This document shows, one piece after another, positions 9,066 to 18,514 of a stretch of 64,000 nucleotides of DNA (its first letter is position 1; the number at the start of each line of letters is the position of its first letter). Source of the DNA: Methylobacterium sp. E-065 (GTDB lineage: Bacteria; Pseudomonadota; Alphaproteobacteria; Rhizobiales; Beijerinckiaceae); assembly GCF_022829605.1 (NCBI RefSeq), contig NZ_JAKSYD010000296.1, positions 1 to 64,000 on the forward strand, in the 5' to 3' direction. Under the pieces are notes generated by a model. It worked only from the letters and a program-made list of their open reading frames with translations. It was not told where the DNA came from and searched no databases. The position numbers and the translations under genes are program-made.

Positions 9066-10703
9066 CTATGCGCCGTCGCGCCTGCGCACCGATCGACGGA
9101 TGGTACGACCTGAAGGCGGCTCGTGCTCCCACGGCGTCGGGATCGGAGTGGAGGCCGGGACGTAGATGATGCGGCGTCCATCCTCGATCCGCTCCTTAGC
9201 CCCAGCTGGTACCGACGCGGCAAGCTCAGCCGTGGCGGCTTGCACGTCTGGTGCCTGCCGGGTGCGCGTCTCCCCCCGAATACTCTCTCGGCTCCGCCGA
9301 GCCGGCGGACGCACGCGTCGCAGCCAATTCGTGAGGTAGTGCAGCGCGTAGCTCGTGGCGTCGACCTGATCATCATGACGCCCGTTTGGGAAAGCCAGGA
9401 GCTCAGCCTCATAAACGCCAAGCCATGGTGCTTCAGCGGGCAGGTACACCCGTCCTTCCTCAAAGCGCGCCGATTGCGCTTCGCAGCGTGCCACTTTGTC
9501 GAGGCGCGCGGGCAACAGGATCGGACGCAATGGGCTCGTGCGGCGGAGATCCTGCAGCAGCGCGTGCCCCAGTGCGGTCCTTTCAATCAGCGTGACGTCC
9601 GCGTTCCAACGTTCATGCAGTCTCAGCACGGCACGCCGCAATTGATGGAATTCGACGCGCTGCCGGACTGCGTCGAGCAGGTAGAAGTCCTGATCGCGCA
9701 CGCCCCATACTAAGCCTACCGACCAATCGCTCGTCTCCCCGAGCGTGGAGGCGGTGTCCCAGGATACGACGACCCGATCGAAGGTGACCGGCCGCTCGCG
9801 ATAATGCCTCAGCCATTCGCGCCGGATCAGGTTGCCGCCGGCCGGCACCGGCGTCTGCTGGTACTGGGCCTCGAAGGTTCGAGATCCGAGTTCGCGCCGC
9901 AGTCCTTCGAGCAGGTCACGAGGCTCGCGGTCGGGCTGGAGGGCCTCGCCGCAGCGGCGGCGATGCACGTGGTCCGGCCGGCTAGAAAGCGGAAACACAC
10001 CATCCTCGACGGCGATGGCCGGCAAATGTACGACCTCCCAGTCCTCGCGGGCCCGCTCGACCAGATGACCGCACAAGTCGGCCTCGTGCAAGCGCTGCAT
10101 GACGAGTACGATCGCCCCGCGACGCTTATTGTTCAGGCGAGAGACCAGCGTCCCCTCGTAGTACTCGATCGCCCGGCGCCGATCAGCCTCTGAGGTGGCG
10201 CTGGAGGCTTTCATCGGGTCGTCGAGGATAATGACGTCGGCGCCGCGTCCGGTCAGCGCACCGCCGAGACCGAAGGCCAAGCGACCGCCCCTAAGCGTCG
10301 TCACGAGTTCGGTATCACGCTGACGACGTGCGACGAGCTCGCAGCGTGGGAACAGCTCGCGGTACCAGTCGCTCTCCATGATATGGCGGGTGTCGATCGC
10401 GTGCTTTCGCGCCAGATCGGAGGCATAAGATGCGCACAGTATCCGCTTCGTCGGGTCGCGGCCTAGGAGCCAAGCCGTGAAGGCGACCGAGACGGTGATC
10501 GACTTCATCGAACGCGGCGGCACGTTGATGATCAGCCGGCGCACCTCGCCGTCGGCGATCCGCCCCAACTGCCAAGCGAGGTGGTCGAGATGCCAGCTAT
10601 GGCAGTACGGCGTCCCAGGCTCGAGCGCGTGGAAGGTCTTTTGCGCGAAGGCGGCGAGGTGCTGACGCATTAACGCGCGAAGGAGGCGCTGTTGGTCACT
10701 CAC
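9066..10703 (-). CDS. Phage terminase large subunit
   Basis: 545-aa TerL: ATPase plus nuclease that pumps and cuts phage DNA during head packaging. The ATPase half shows a Walker A-like PPRSMKS (about residue 61) and Walker B VIILDDP (about 156), with FEAQYQQTPVPAGG at the domain junction. The nuclease half shows SWDTAS (about 314), LIERTALG and HDDQVDA (about 442), giving the acidic residues expected of the RNase H fold. I chose the GTG at 10703 (VSDQQRLL), which follows AGGAG at good spacing and starts 16 bases after the upstream gene. It is the last gene of a minus-strand packaging cassette. No portal, capsid or tail genes follow, so this is a remnant or satellite rather than a full prophage. 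Confidence 0.9.
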   Translation of the reverse strand: MSDQQRLLRALMRQHLAAFAQKTFHALEPGTPYCHSWHLDHLAWQLGRIADGEVRRLIINVPPRSMKSITVSVAFTAWLLGRDPTKRILCASYASDLARKHAIDTRHIMESDWYRELFPRCELVARRQRDTELVTTLRGGRLAFGLGGALTGRGADVIILDDPMKASSATSEADRRRAIEYYEGTLVSRLNNKRRGAIVLVMQRLHEADLCGHLVERAREDWEVVHLPAIAVEDGVFPLSSRPDHVHRRRCGEALQPDREPRDLLEGLRRELGSRTFEAQYQQTPVPAGGNLIRREWLRHYRERPVTFDRVVVSWDTASTLGETSDWSVGLVWGVRDQDFYLLDAVRQRVEFHQLRRAVLRLHERWNADVTLIERTALGHALLQDLRRTSPLRPILLPARLDKVARCEAQSARFEEGRVYLPAEAPWLGVYEAELLAFPNGRHDDQVDATSYALHYLTNWLRRVRPPARRSRESIRGETRTRQAPDVQAATAELAASVPAGAKERIEDGRRIIYVPASTPIPTPWEHEPPSGRTIRRSVRRRDGA

Positions 10704-10719
10704 CGCCTTCGCTCCTATC

Positions 10720-11193
10720 CTAACCACATGGACTTGCATCGCGCTCGTCGGCATCGAGCACACTGGGCCAATGGTTGCGCAAGATTGCCTCGTCCTCGGT
10801 CGTAGTCTCCTCGCTCGTGCGAAGCGTGGCCTCCTCGACGGCCAAGCGTAGGACGAGATCGAAGACGTCCTTCATGGCCCTGAGGTCACCCTTCAAGGCG
10901 AGCTCAGCTTGCTTTTTCAGGAGCGCGACGAGGCGAGGGACGCGCCGCTCGCGACCACCCTCGACGATCTTGATGGTTTCCTCCAGCCACTGCGCTGCGA
11001 CCAGCGCGCGGACCGTCGACTTGTTAAGGCTGCCTTTCGGTCTTCCCGCCGGATTGCCGCTCTGGCCTTTGCGGTATCGGCTATGCTTTGGCGGCTGCTT
11101 GTAGCCGACCCGCTCTTTATCCCCGGCGGCATTCGAGGAGGGGTTCGCCTGACCAAAATCGCCAGCCTGCCCTTCATCATCGTCATAAGGCAT
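10720..11193 (-). CDS. DUF5681 domain protein, probable terminase-associated DNA-binding subunit
   Basis: 157-aa protein with the DUF5681 block YKQPPKHSRYRKGQSGNPAG followed by RPKGSLNKST, a basic segment typical of small proteins encoded next to large terminases. The C-terminal half is acidic and helical. A small-terminase role is inferred from its place directly upstream of terL, not shown by motif. ATG at 11193 is preceded by GGAG seven bases away. A GTG at 11286 would add 31 residues of low plausibility. The 350 bases upstream of it (11194-11543) are AT-rich at 11310-11480 and hold no gene I can support. Confidence 0.75.
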   Translation of the reverse strand: MPYDDDEGQAGDFGQANPSSNAAGDKERVGYKQPPKHSRYRKGQSGNPAGRPKGSLNKSTVRALVAAQWLEETIKIVEGGRERRVPRLVALLKKQAELALKGDLRAMKDVFDLVLRLAVEEATLRTSEETTTEDEAILRNHWPSVLDADERDASPCG

Positions 11194-11543
11194 AGAAAGC
11201 TCCAGCGAAGCGCCATGCCTTCCGGTTCGAGGAAGGCACGGGGTTACGCCGGAATGCCGCCCCACGCGAAACGAGGGCGTAAGCACCGCACGATTACGGG
11301 CTTGTTTTCCCGACCAATTTTTAGTTGTTAAAACACATCACAAGGATATGCTTCATAACAATTTAGCACATCTGATCCGCACGTCAACTCAATTCATAAG
11401 TAATTTCATCTATCCCGCCGCACATTCAGAAGCATTTAGGCGGAATAAGACCGCGCGCTTACCCGGATCATCACTGGGTCAGAGCTCATATTTACATCAG
11501 CGGCGAATGGGGTCGGCCGGTCAGGTGATGGCCGGTTGAGTTA

Positions 11544-13073
11544 CTATGAGGCTGGGGGGCGCAACCGTTCCCTCACCCGGGGGCGGACGGCTGCGGCCGC
11601 GCCCGATGGTCTGAGCGAGGGCGAACGACCCGTCAGTGCATCCTGCCGTTCCTCGGCAAGGCGGCGCTCGGTCAGCTGCGTCAGGGTCAATCCGGTCTCG
11701 ACATGCACCGCCTCTCGGGCCGAGACCTCCTGGTAGCGGCGCATCGCGATCTGCGCGTAGCGCGGCTCATACTCTACCGCTCGCACACGCCGGCCGACCT
11801 GCTCGCCAGCCAGGATCGTCGTACCCGACCCCGCGAAGCTGTCGAGCACCAGCCCCTCACGTCGGCTGACGTCTTTGAGCGCATCGGCCACGAGTTGAAC
11901 CGGCTTGATAGTTGGGTGTGCGCTGAGATCCGCCATACGGCCCGACCGGAAGCCGTTGCCGCCGGGATAGGTCCACACGTTCGAGCGGTTGCGTCCAAAC
12001 CGGCCCATCTGGACGTTGTCGCGATGGGGGCCCTGCCCAACCCGAAATACGCCGATCAACTCGTGCTGGTTGCGGTAGAGGCCGCCCTGGCCCGCGTTGG
12101 TCTTCACCCAGGTGATCAAGTTGAGATAAGCGCAGTAGACGCGCTCCCCAGCCTCGATAAGGTCGCGCACGTGCTTCCAATCTATACAGACGAAGTGTAC
12201 CGCCCCAGGCTCTGAGACCCGGGCAGCGTTGCCGAGCGCCGCCTCCAAGAAGGCGACGAACTCGACCCTGTTCATCTCGCCTGACGCGAAGGCGAACTCA
12301 GGGTGGCGGGTTTGACCGCGACCGCCGGTCGACCGCATCGGCACATTATAGGGAGGATCGGTGAACGCGACCTCCGCTTTCTCTCCGGCCATGAGCTGGT
12401 CGAGGAGCTCGGCATCGCGCGCATCGCCGATGGCGAGTCGATGCGGGCCAAGGGCGAAGATGTCGCCCCGCCGCAGGCAGGACTCGGCCTCCGCGAGGGC
12501 CAGATCGATCGCGTAGTCGATCGCGCCGCCCTCCTCCTCGTAGTCGATCACGAGCGCGTCGATCTCGGCGACCTCGAAGCCGGTATCGCTGAGGGTGATC
12601 CCAGCCTCCTCGAAGAGCAGGGTCAGCTCTGGGATTTGGCCAGCCAAAGCCTTGCGATCGAGGCGGGCATCCAAGCCGATTCGGTTGTCGCTCAGCAGAA
12701 AGGAGCGCTTCTGAGCCTCCGATAGGTTAAAGATCTGAACCACCGGCATGCTGGCGAGCCCGAGCGACTTGGCCGCCACGAAGCGGGCGTGACCTGCAAG
12801 GATGACGTAGCGCTCGTCGATGATGGCCGGCGCCAGCTGCCCGGCGACCTCAATGGCACGGCTCAGCTTCTTGACCTGCCGCAACGAGTGCATCTGCACG
12901 CGGTGCGGGTTCTCGACCAAGGTTGTCAGCAGAGCCAGCCCGTATCGCCCTTCGAGCCCGGGCCCAACGCCCACGCGCGGTGCCTCGTCCAGGCTGATCG
13001 CGTTGGTAGAATTTGAGGAAGAGGAAAAATCTGCCGTCGTACCGGTAAGGGAAACGCGGTGTTTCGTAGCCAT
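11544..13073 (-). CDS. ParB-like nuclease domain fused to DNA N4/N6 methyltransferase
   Basis: 509-aa phage-type protein. Residues 55-130 form a ParB/Srx-like domain (HSLRQVKKLSRAIEVAG, then YVILAGHARFVAAKSLGL). Residues 220-430 form a beta-class DNA methyltransferase: catalytic TDPPYNVP at about 239 precedes the SAM-binding DSFAGSGTTILA at about 411. Such fusions modify adenine or cytosine in phage and element DNA, usually to escape host restriction. ATG at 13073 has GGAGG six bases upstream and so is preferred over the TTG or GTG codons before it. No cognate restriction enzyme is adjacent. The 485 bases upstream (13074-13558) hold no recognisable gene. Confidence 0.9.
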   Translation of the reverse strand: MATKHRVSLTGTTADFSSSSNSTNAISLDEAPRVGVGPGLEGRYGLALLTTLVENPHRVQMHSLRQVKKLSRAIEVAGQLAPAIIDERYVILAGHARFVAAKSLGLASMPVVQIFNLSEAQKRSFLLSDNRIGLDARLDRKALAGQIPELTLLFEEAGITLSDTGFEVAEIDALVIDYEEEGGAIDYAIDLALAEAESCLRRGDIFALGPHRLAIGDARDAELLDQLMAGEKAEVAFTDPPYNVPMRSTGGRGQTRHPEFAFASGEMNRVEFVAFLEAALGNAARVSEPGAVHFVCIDWKHVRDLIEAGERVYCAYLNLITWVKTNAGQGGLYRNQHELIGVFRVGQGPHRDNVQMGRFGRNRSNVWTYPGGNGFRSGRMADLSAHPTIKPVQLVADALKDVSRREGLVLDSFAGSGTTILAGEQVGRRVRAVEYEPRYAQIAMRRYQEVSAREAVHVETGLTLTQLTERRLAEERQDALTGRSPSLRPSGAAAAVRPRVRERLRPPAS

Positions 13074-13558
13074 AACAACCTCCAAAGCTAACACAGCGAT
13101 GGAGACCGGAGCCAAATAGGGAGACTATGGAGACCGACAGCATGCGCAATCACCAGTTACCGACTGATCCTAGGGGATCTATCAGGGCAAACTGACGCTG
13201 CTCAAGGCGGAAACGCCCTATGCTGCTTCATCTATGATGGCTGCGGGCTGCCGGTCGCCCACCCGAGGACCGGTCCCGTAAGCCATGGCGGGTCTAACGC
13301 GACAAGCGCCACAGCGGCGTCTACATGCCGCATCATTTCTACAAACGCAACCCAGAAGATAACGCCTGACTGTATTTACATGTGAGGCGCATAGGCCGTG
13401 CCTGTCGGGTGGATCGTTCTGGCAGGCTGGGAGCAGCGATCGGTTGAAGCTACTCCTAGCAAGGGGGTGGGCGCCGCGAAATTTGAGTCACACAGCTACC
13501 TACTCGCCGCCTCTATCCAACCGCTCGCCCGTGTCGCGGCGGATCACGCCCCCGCCGA

Positions 13559-13882
13559 TCAGTCGCTTGAATGGGCTGGCCTTACCGCCTGGCAGCGGTC
13601 GACGATGCCCGCGTGTCGGTCACGGACGCGCCGCACTCGCGCGATCACGCTCACATCCACCACAGTCTTTACCGCGTGACAGGGCCGACACAGCACCTGG
13701 CAGTTCTCGAAGGCGACATTCTCTGCCAGAGCTGCCGGGACGATATGATCGTAGTGGAACCGCCCAACCTGAAGCATGCACGGACAACGGCTGCCATCTG
13801 TGAGCAGACCTTCGCAGCGCCCGTCCGCTCGGGCCAGGGCGGCCCGCTGCACAGCCTTGCTGAACTCCCGCCGGACCATCAT
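13559..13882 (-). CDS. HNH endonuclease
   Basis: 107-aa HNH nuclease, a common partner of phage terminases in cos-type packaging. The ββα-metal core is visible: CEGLLTDGSRCPC supplies cysteines, GRFHYDHIVPAAL supplies the catalytic His, and ENCQVLCRPCHAVKT supplies the second Cys pair and terminal His. The start ATG overlaps the stop of the upstream gene (ATGA) and has AGGAG upstream, so the pair is translationally coupled. It is smaller than full restriction enzymes and carries no other domain. Confidence 0.85.
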   Translation of the reverse strand: MMVRREFSKAVQRAALARADGRCEGLLTDGSRCPCMLQVGRFHYDHIVPAALAENVAFENCQVLCRPCHAVKTVVDVSVIARVRRVRDRHAGIVDRCQAVRPAHSSD

Positions 13883-14322
13883 ACCGCTCCTGAAGCGGTT
13901 TGGTTCATCACGCCGCCCAAGTCGACCGCGACCGCGCAGCGCTCGGGTGCGGTCTCAGCCAACCGGTAGGCATGCAGTTCGTGCGCGCCAAGCTTGGCGC
14001 AGGCAGCGAGCCAGCCGAGGAAGCCTGGATCACCCGCCTCGCAGGCGCGAGCAGCGATGATCGAGGCTTGACCTCGCTCATCCCTGGCTACAGCGAGCGT
14101 GACGGCTCCGATATCGGCGACCAGATCTGGGGTGTCCAGCGGTTGGACCACGACGACGTAGCGTCGACTCGAATGCCCACGCCAGACGCTCATGGCGAGG
14201 GCCGGTGCGCCGCGCACGCCCGCGCTTGAGCGCAGGCGCTCCTCACGCACAGCGCTGCGGATGCCGCGATCAGCTTTAAGCTCGCGCAGGGCTGCAGCCC
14301 AGGAAATGCTGCGGTTCGACAT
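13879..14322 (-). CDS. Hypothetical protein coupled to the HNH nuclease
   Basis: 147-aa protein with no family I recognise. The N-terminus is basic and helical (AALRELKADRGIRSAVREER). The middle has beta-rich hydrophobic stretches (RYVVVVQPLDTPDLV, AVTLAVARDERG), and the protein ends in TASGAV. Its stop overlaps the HNH start by four bases, so it is the first gene of that pair. ATG at 14322 (MSNRSI) is preferred. An alternative start at 14364 lacks a clear ribosome-binding site. Confidence 0.55.
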   Translation of the reverse strand: MSNRSISWAAALRELKADRGIRSAVREERLRSSAGVRGAPALAMSVWRGHSSRRYVVVVQPLDTPDLVADIGAVTLAVARDERGQASIIAARACEAGDPGFLGWLAACAKLGAHELHAYRLAETAPERCAVAVDLGGVMNQTASGAV

Positions 14323-14565
14323 CGCCGCTCTCACTTTGCGAGAGAGTGAGACAGCGAACAGCACACAGCTGACGCCCCGCGCCCCGATGGCGTGCGTGAA
14401 CTCTCGCGAGGAGGCGAGGGGAGGGTACGGATCTGGTCTGATCTATCGGTGTGCATGCGCGCGCGCCTTGAGCTCGCGGCGGGATCAGCCCCGCCACTGC
14501 CCTGGCCCCGCACCCGGCTTAATCAGCCTGCGGGACGACGCATTCGCTATACCTAAAGGCGCCTA

Positions 14566-14589
14566 ACGCCCTCCTCAATCAGAGGGCGT
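14566..14589. terminator. 8-bp hairpin at the edge of the phage cassette
   Basis: ACGCCCTC (14566-14573) pairs perfectly with GAGGGCGT (14582-14589) across an eight-base loop. No T-tract follows. The stretch 14590-14760 beyond it is distinctly AT-rich and has no gene. No coding region is supported anywhere in 14323-15127. Confidence 0.35.
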
Positions 14590-15127
14590 CGATCGGAGAA
14601 ACTTAATCAATCCCGATTTCCTAAAGAACGTCACTTTCTGTCCGCAACTGATTTCAGAATTGATGGTTTCGAACTTCCACATTTTTACCATAGTATTATT
14701 TAATGATATCTGTCAACTAATGCAAAGATAGGGATATTCACAGCTGTCATATCGATCACTCAGATGGCTGCAATTTGGTAGCGATGCCGGCGTTTCGTCC
14801 GCGTAAGTCACGATTGCTTCGCGCCACGACAAACAAGCTCCAAATTCGAAACGAGTCCAGTCCAATGATTCCGTTGCAGCGAGATTATCAGCTCCAAAAG
14901 CCACTTTGGGCACAAGCCACTCGTTCAGCCGGGCCTTTTAAGCCAACCGACCATGACACCGCTCTGTGTGAGGCGATTGCCCCTCGGTCCCGCGAACTTC
15001 CTTGTATTTTTCCCTGGTGCAGGGATTCGGAGGAGCGCACTCACTCAGCCGCTCTCCTGCCCATGAAGGCAGATGCGCTGCTGGCCTCAGATCGCCCGCC
15101 AGATCCGTTTGCGCACACCGGAGCCTG

Positions 15128-15240
15128 CCCTCCGTCATCGCCGGCATGGAGCAGGCGAAGGCTGATGGGGCGGCGACCAACGCCGGGTTCGAGGCGAAGG
15201 GCGGACTCCCGCTCGGATCAAACGCGACACGATGAGGAAC
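15128..15240 (+). pseudogene. Decayed internal fragment of a phosphohexomutase gene
   Basis: Bases 15128-15235 align with 8437-8544 of the intact phosphomannomutase gene. The run CGTCATCGCCGGCATGGAGC is identical in both. The fragment encodes VIAGMEQAKADGA, then GFEAKGGLPLGS against GFEANGGFLLGS in the intact copy. It reaches a stop at 15235, and weaker similarity may extend a little on both sides. Only about 35 codons of a 470-codon gene remain. It abuts the 3' end of the LysR gene. Confidence 0.75.
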
Positions 15241-15282
15241 TACGGCCAGCGCGGCCATCAGCGACGGGACGCTGGCGGCGGC

Positions 15283-16209
15283 TCAGGGCGCGCGCCCTCC
15301 GGAGCTATCCCCCACCGCCGCACCAGCCTCGCTCGACCGATAGACCCGTTTGAGAAACGCGATGAACGCCCGCGTCTTGGCTGGAACGAAGGCGCGGCTC
15401 GGATAGACAGCGAAGATACCCGCCGAGGCCGCGGCCGCGTAGGCTGGCAGCACCACCTCCAATGAACCATCGCGCAGCTCCGCGTGGACGTCCCAGGTGG
15501 AGCGCAGAGCGATTCCGAGGCCGCCGATCACCGCCTCCCGCACCACCTCGTTGGAATGGGTCCGCAAGGGGCCGGACGCGCCAACCGTGCAGGGCCCCTC
15601 GGGCCCGACCAGCCGCCAGGGATTCTGGTTCTCCGTGGCGAGGCAGACATGCCCGCGCACGTCGTCGAGGGTCTCGGGCCGTCCGGCGGCGTCGAGGTAG
15701 CTCGGCCGCGCGCACAGGACCCGCCGCACCGGGGCGAGGCGCACCGCCGTCAGCCCGGAACTCTGCAGCGCGCCGACCCGGATCGCGAGATCGTAGCCGC
15801 GCTCTACGATGGATTCGAAATCGTCGCTCAGCTCGAGGTTGAGCACGAGGTTGGGGTGGAGGGCGAAGAAGGCCTGCAGGTGCGGGACGATGTGCAGCCG
15901 CCCGAAGGAGCTCGGAGCCGTCACCCGCAGCGTCCCCCGGGCTCGGGTCGCGTCCTGCGATACGAGGCTCTCGGCTTCAGCAATGGCATCCACGATCGGG
16001 GCGATACGCTGGAAGAATGCCTCGCCGGCATCGGTCGGGGCGACGCGGCGGGTGGTGCGGTGCAATAGGCGAACGGCGAGCCGCTCCTCCAGCCGCTTCA
16101 GACGCTTCGACACCAGCGCCACCGACAGGCCAAGTTCCGAGCCTGCCTGGGTCAGGCTGCCGGTCCGGACCACCCGGGCGAAGATCTCTAAATCGCTCTG
16201 ATCGTGCAT
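15283..16209 (-). CDS. LysR-family transcriptional regulator
   Basis: 308-aa LysR protein. An N-terminal winged helix-turn-helix (LEIFARVVRTGSLTQAGSEL through VSKRLKRLEERLAVRLLHRT) is followed by the two-lobed effector domain (GTLRVTAPSSFGRLHIVPHL and YDLAIRVGAL). It belongs to the single-target type close to CrgA/DmlR-like regulators. ATG at 16209 starts the canonical helix. A TTG eight codons earlier is less likely. It is divergent from malate synthase G across 151 bases, the usual LysR arrangement, so regulation of glcB is a fair inference. The effector is unknown. Confidence 0.9.
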   Translation of the reverse strand: MHDQSDLEIFARVVRTGSLTQAGSELGLSVALVSKRLKRLEERLAVRLLHRTTRRVAPTDAGEAFFQRIAPIVDAIAEAESLVSQDATRARGTLRVTAPSSFGRLHIVPHLQAFFALHPNLVLNLELSDDFESIVERGYDLAIRVGALQSSGLTAVRLAPVRRVLCARPSYLDAAGRPETLDDVRGHVCLATENQNPWRLVGPEGPCTVGASGPLRTHSNEVVREAVIGGLGIALRSTWDVHAELRDGSLEVVLPAYAAAASAGIFAVYPSRAFVPAKTRAFIAFLKRVYRSSEAGAAVGDSSGGRAP

Positions 16210-16360
16210 TCTCAACGCTGCGGAAAGAATCAAATCCGTTTTGCTGCCTTTTTCGCGGGTTCCAAGAAGTCTATCCCAAAAACCTCAAAAAATTTTAGCC
16301 GCCGCTCGATTTTTTCTGACGGCCGGCACCCCTTGCTCGCCCCTAGCCCAGGAGACAGCC
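16210..16360. promoter_or_regulatory. Divergent LysR/glcB control region
   Basis: 151 bases between two divergent starts, much richer in A and T than the coding DNA on either side, with runs around 16250-16310. It must hold both promoters. I see no convincing T-N11-A dyad, so no operator is assigned. AGGAGA sits about ten bases before the glcB ATG. Confidence 0.5.
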
Positions 16361-18514
16361 ATGTCGAAGCTCGTCGTCGCTGAGGACCTCCGCACCTTCC
16401 TGGCCGAGGAGGCGCTGCCAGGAACGGGGATCTCGGCCGAAGCCTTCTGGTCGGGGTTCGAGGCCATCGTGCGCGATCTCGCGCCGCGCAACCGCGCGTT
16501 GCTCGACCGGCGCGACGGCCTTCAGGCCGACATCGATTCCTGGCACCGCGACCATCGCGGCCAGCCGCACGACCCGGCCGCCTACGCGGCCTACCTGACC
16601 CGGATCGGCTATCTCCAGCCGGAACCCGGCGCCGTCCGCGTGACCACCGAGAACGTGGACGCCGAGATCGCGGAGATCGCCGGCCCGCAGCTCGTGGTGC
16701 CGATCTCGAACGCCCGCTACGCGCTCAACGCCGCCAACGCCCGCTGGGGCAGCCTCTACGACGCCCTCTACGGCACCGACGCGATCCCGCAGGACGGCGA
16801 CCTCGCCTCCGGCCAAGGCTTCAACCCGGGCCGCGGCGCCGCCGTGGTGGCCAAGACCAAGGCGCTCCTCGACGCGACCGCGCCGCTCAGCGTCGGCTCC
16901 TGGGCGGATGCCGTCGGCTTCTCCGTGACGGGCGGGCGGCTGGCCGTCGACCTGGGTGCGGGCCGCAGTGCCGGCCTGACCGGCTCGGCCGCCTTCGCGG
17001 GCTTCACCGGCGACGCCGCGGCGCCGACCGCGCTGCTGCTGCGCCATAACGGCCTGCATATCGAGATCGTCATCGACCGGACGAGCCCGATCGGCCGCAC
17101 CGACCCGGCCGGCATCGCCGACGTAGTACTGGAATCCGCCCTCTCGACCATCATGGACATGGAGGATTCGGTCGCCGCGGTGGATTCAGCCGACAAGGTC
17201 GCGGTCTACCGGAGCTGGCTCGGCCTGATGCGCGGCGACCTCGTCGCCAGCCTGTCCAAGGGCGGCCGCACCGTCGAGCGCCGGCTCGCGGAAGACCGGA
17301 CCTACACGGCTCCCGAGGGCGGTAGCTTCACCCTGCCGGGCCGCGCGCTGATGCTGGTCCGGCATGTCGGCCACCACATGTATACCGACGCCGTCACCCT
17401 CGACGGCGCCGAGATCCCCGAGACGATCCTCGACGCGGCGGTGACCGCGCTGATCGCCCGGCACGACCGCGATGGCGCCCGGCGCAACAGCCGGACCGGC
17501 TCGGCCTACATGGTCAAGCCGAAGCTGCACGGGCCGGAGGAGGTCGCCTTCGCGGTGGAGCTGTTCGGCCGGGTCGAGGCGCTTGTCGGGCTCGCGCCGC
17601 GGACGCTCAAGATCGGCGTGATGGACGAGGAGCGGCGCACGACGCTCAACCTCAAGGCGGCGATCGCGGCGGCCTCCGACCGGCTGTTCTTCATCAACAC
17701 CGGCTTCCTCGACCGGACCGGCGACGAGATCCACACCTCCCTGGAGGCCGGGCCGGTGGTCCGCAAGGATGCCATGAAGGCGACCGCCTGGATCCAGGCC
17801 TACGAAGACGGCAACGTCGATGCCGGCCTCGCCTGCGGCCTGCCGGGCCACGCCCAGATCGGCAAGGGCATGTGGGCCGCCCCCGACCGGATGGCCGCGA
17901 TGCTCGATGCCAAGGGCGCCCATCCGGAGGCCGGCGCCAACACCGCCTGGGTGCCATCGCCGACCGCCGCGACGCTGCACGCGCTGCACTACCATCAGGT
18001 CGATGTCCGCGCCCGTCAGGCGGACCTTGCCGGCCGGGTGCCCGCGACCCGGGCCGCCATGCTGACCCTGCCGCTGGCCGAGGGTCCGTTCACGCCGGAG
18101 GCGGTGCGGGAGGAACTCGACAACAACTGCCAGGGGATCCTGGGCTACGTGGTCCGCTGGATCGACCAGGGTGTCGGCTGCTCGAAGGTGCCCGACATCC
18201 ACGAGGTCGGCCTGATGGAGGACCGCGCCACCCTGCGGATCTCCAGCCAGCACATCGCCAATTGGCTGCGCCACGGGATCGTCGACCGCGATCGGGTCGA
18301 GGAAGCGCTCCGGCGGATGGCGGGCGTGGTCGATCGCCAGAACACCGGCGATCCGGCCTACCGGCCGATGGCCCCGGGCTTCGACGGGCCGGCCTTCCGG
18401 GCCGCGCAGGCCCTGATCTTCGAGGGCGCCAGCCAGCCGAACGGCTACACGGAGTTCGTGCTGCATCACTTCCGCCGGGAGGCCAAGCGAGAAGCTAACG
18501 GCCGCGCGGGCTGA
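16361..18514 (+). CDS. glcB: Malate synthase G
   Basis: 717-aa enzyme condensing glyoxylate with acetyl-CoA to malate, close to the usual 720-residue length of isoform G. Landmarks include TSPIGRTDPAGIADVVLESA and STIMDMEDSVAAVDSADKV, which carries the acidic metal ligands. Also present are TGSAYMVKPKLHGP, KIGVMDEERRTTLNLKA and NTGFLDRTGDEIHT. AGGAGA precedes the ATG at 16361. The frame continues upstream to 16241, but the added residues are not family-like. It is divergent from a LysR gene that probably controls it. In serine-cycle methylotrophs malate is mostly handled by malyl-CoA enzymes, so this enzyme likely serves growth on glycolate, glyoxylate or C2 compounds (inference). Confidence 0.95.
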   Translation: MSKLVVAEDLRTFLAEEALPGTGISAEAFWSGFEAIVRDLAPRNRALLDRRDGLQADIDSWHRDHRGQPHDPAAYAAYLTRIGYLQPEPGAVRVTTENVDAEIAEIAGPQLVVPISNARYALNAANARWGSLYDALYGTDAIPQDGDLASGQGFNPGRGAAVVAKTKALLDATAPLSVGSWADAVGFSVTGGRLAVDLGAGRSAGLTGSAAFAGFTGDAAAPTALLLRHNGLHIEIVIDRTSPIGRTDPAGIADVVLESALSTIMDMEDSVAAVDSADKVAVYRSWLGLMRGDLVASLSKGGRTVERRLAEDRTYTAPEGGSFTLPGRALMLVRHVGHHMYTDAVTLDGAEIPETILDAAVTALIARHDRDGARRNSRTGSAYMVKPKLHGPEEVAFAVELFGRVEALVGLAPRTLKIGVMDEERRTTLNLKAAIAAASDRLFFINTGFLDRTGDEIHTSLEAGPVVRKDAMKATAWIQAYEDGNVDAGLACGLPGHAQIGKGMWAAPDRMAAMLDAKGAHPEAGANTAWVPSPTAATLHALHYHQVDVRARQADLAGRVPATRAAMLTLPLAEGPFTPEAVREELDNNCQGILGYVVRWIDQGVGCSKVPDIHEVGLMEDRATLRISSQHIANWLRHGIVDRDRVEEALRRMAGVVDRQNTGDPAYRPMAPGFDGPAFRAAQALIFEGASQPNGYTEFVLHHFRREAKREANGRAG

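Noticed and set aside
14775..15353. 192-codon frame right of the phage cassette
   Set aside because: Basic, Arg/Ser/Pro-rich translation without domains. It crosses the mutase fragment in a different frame.
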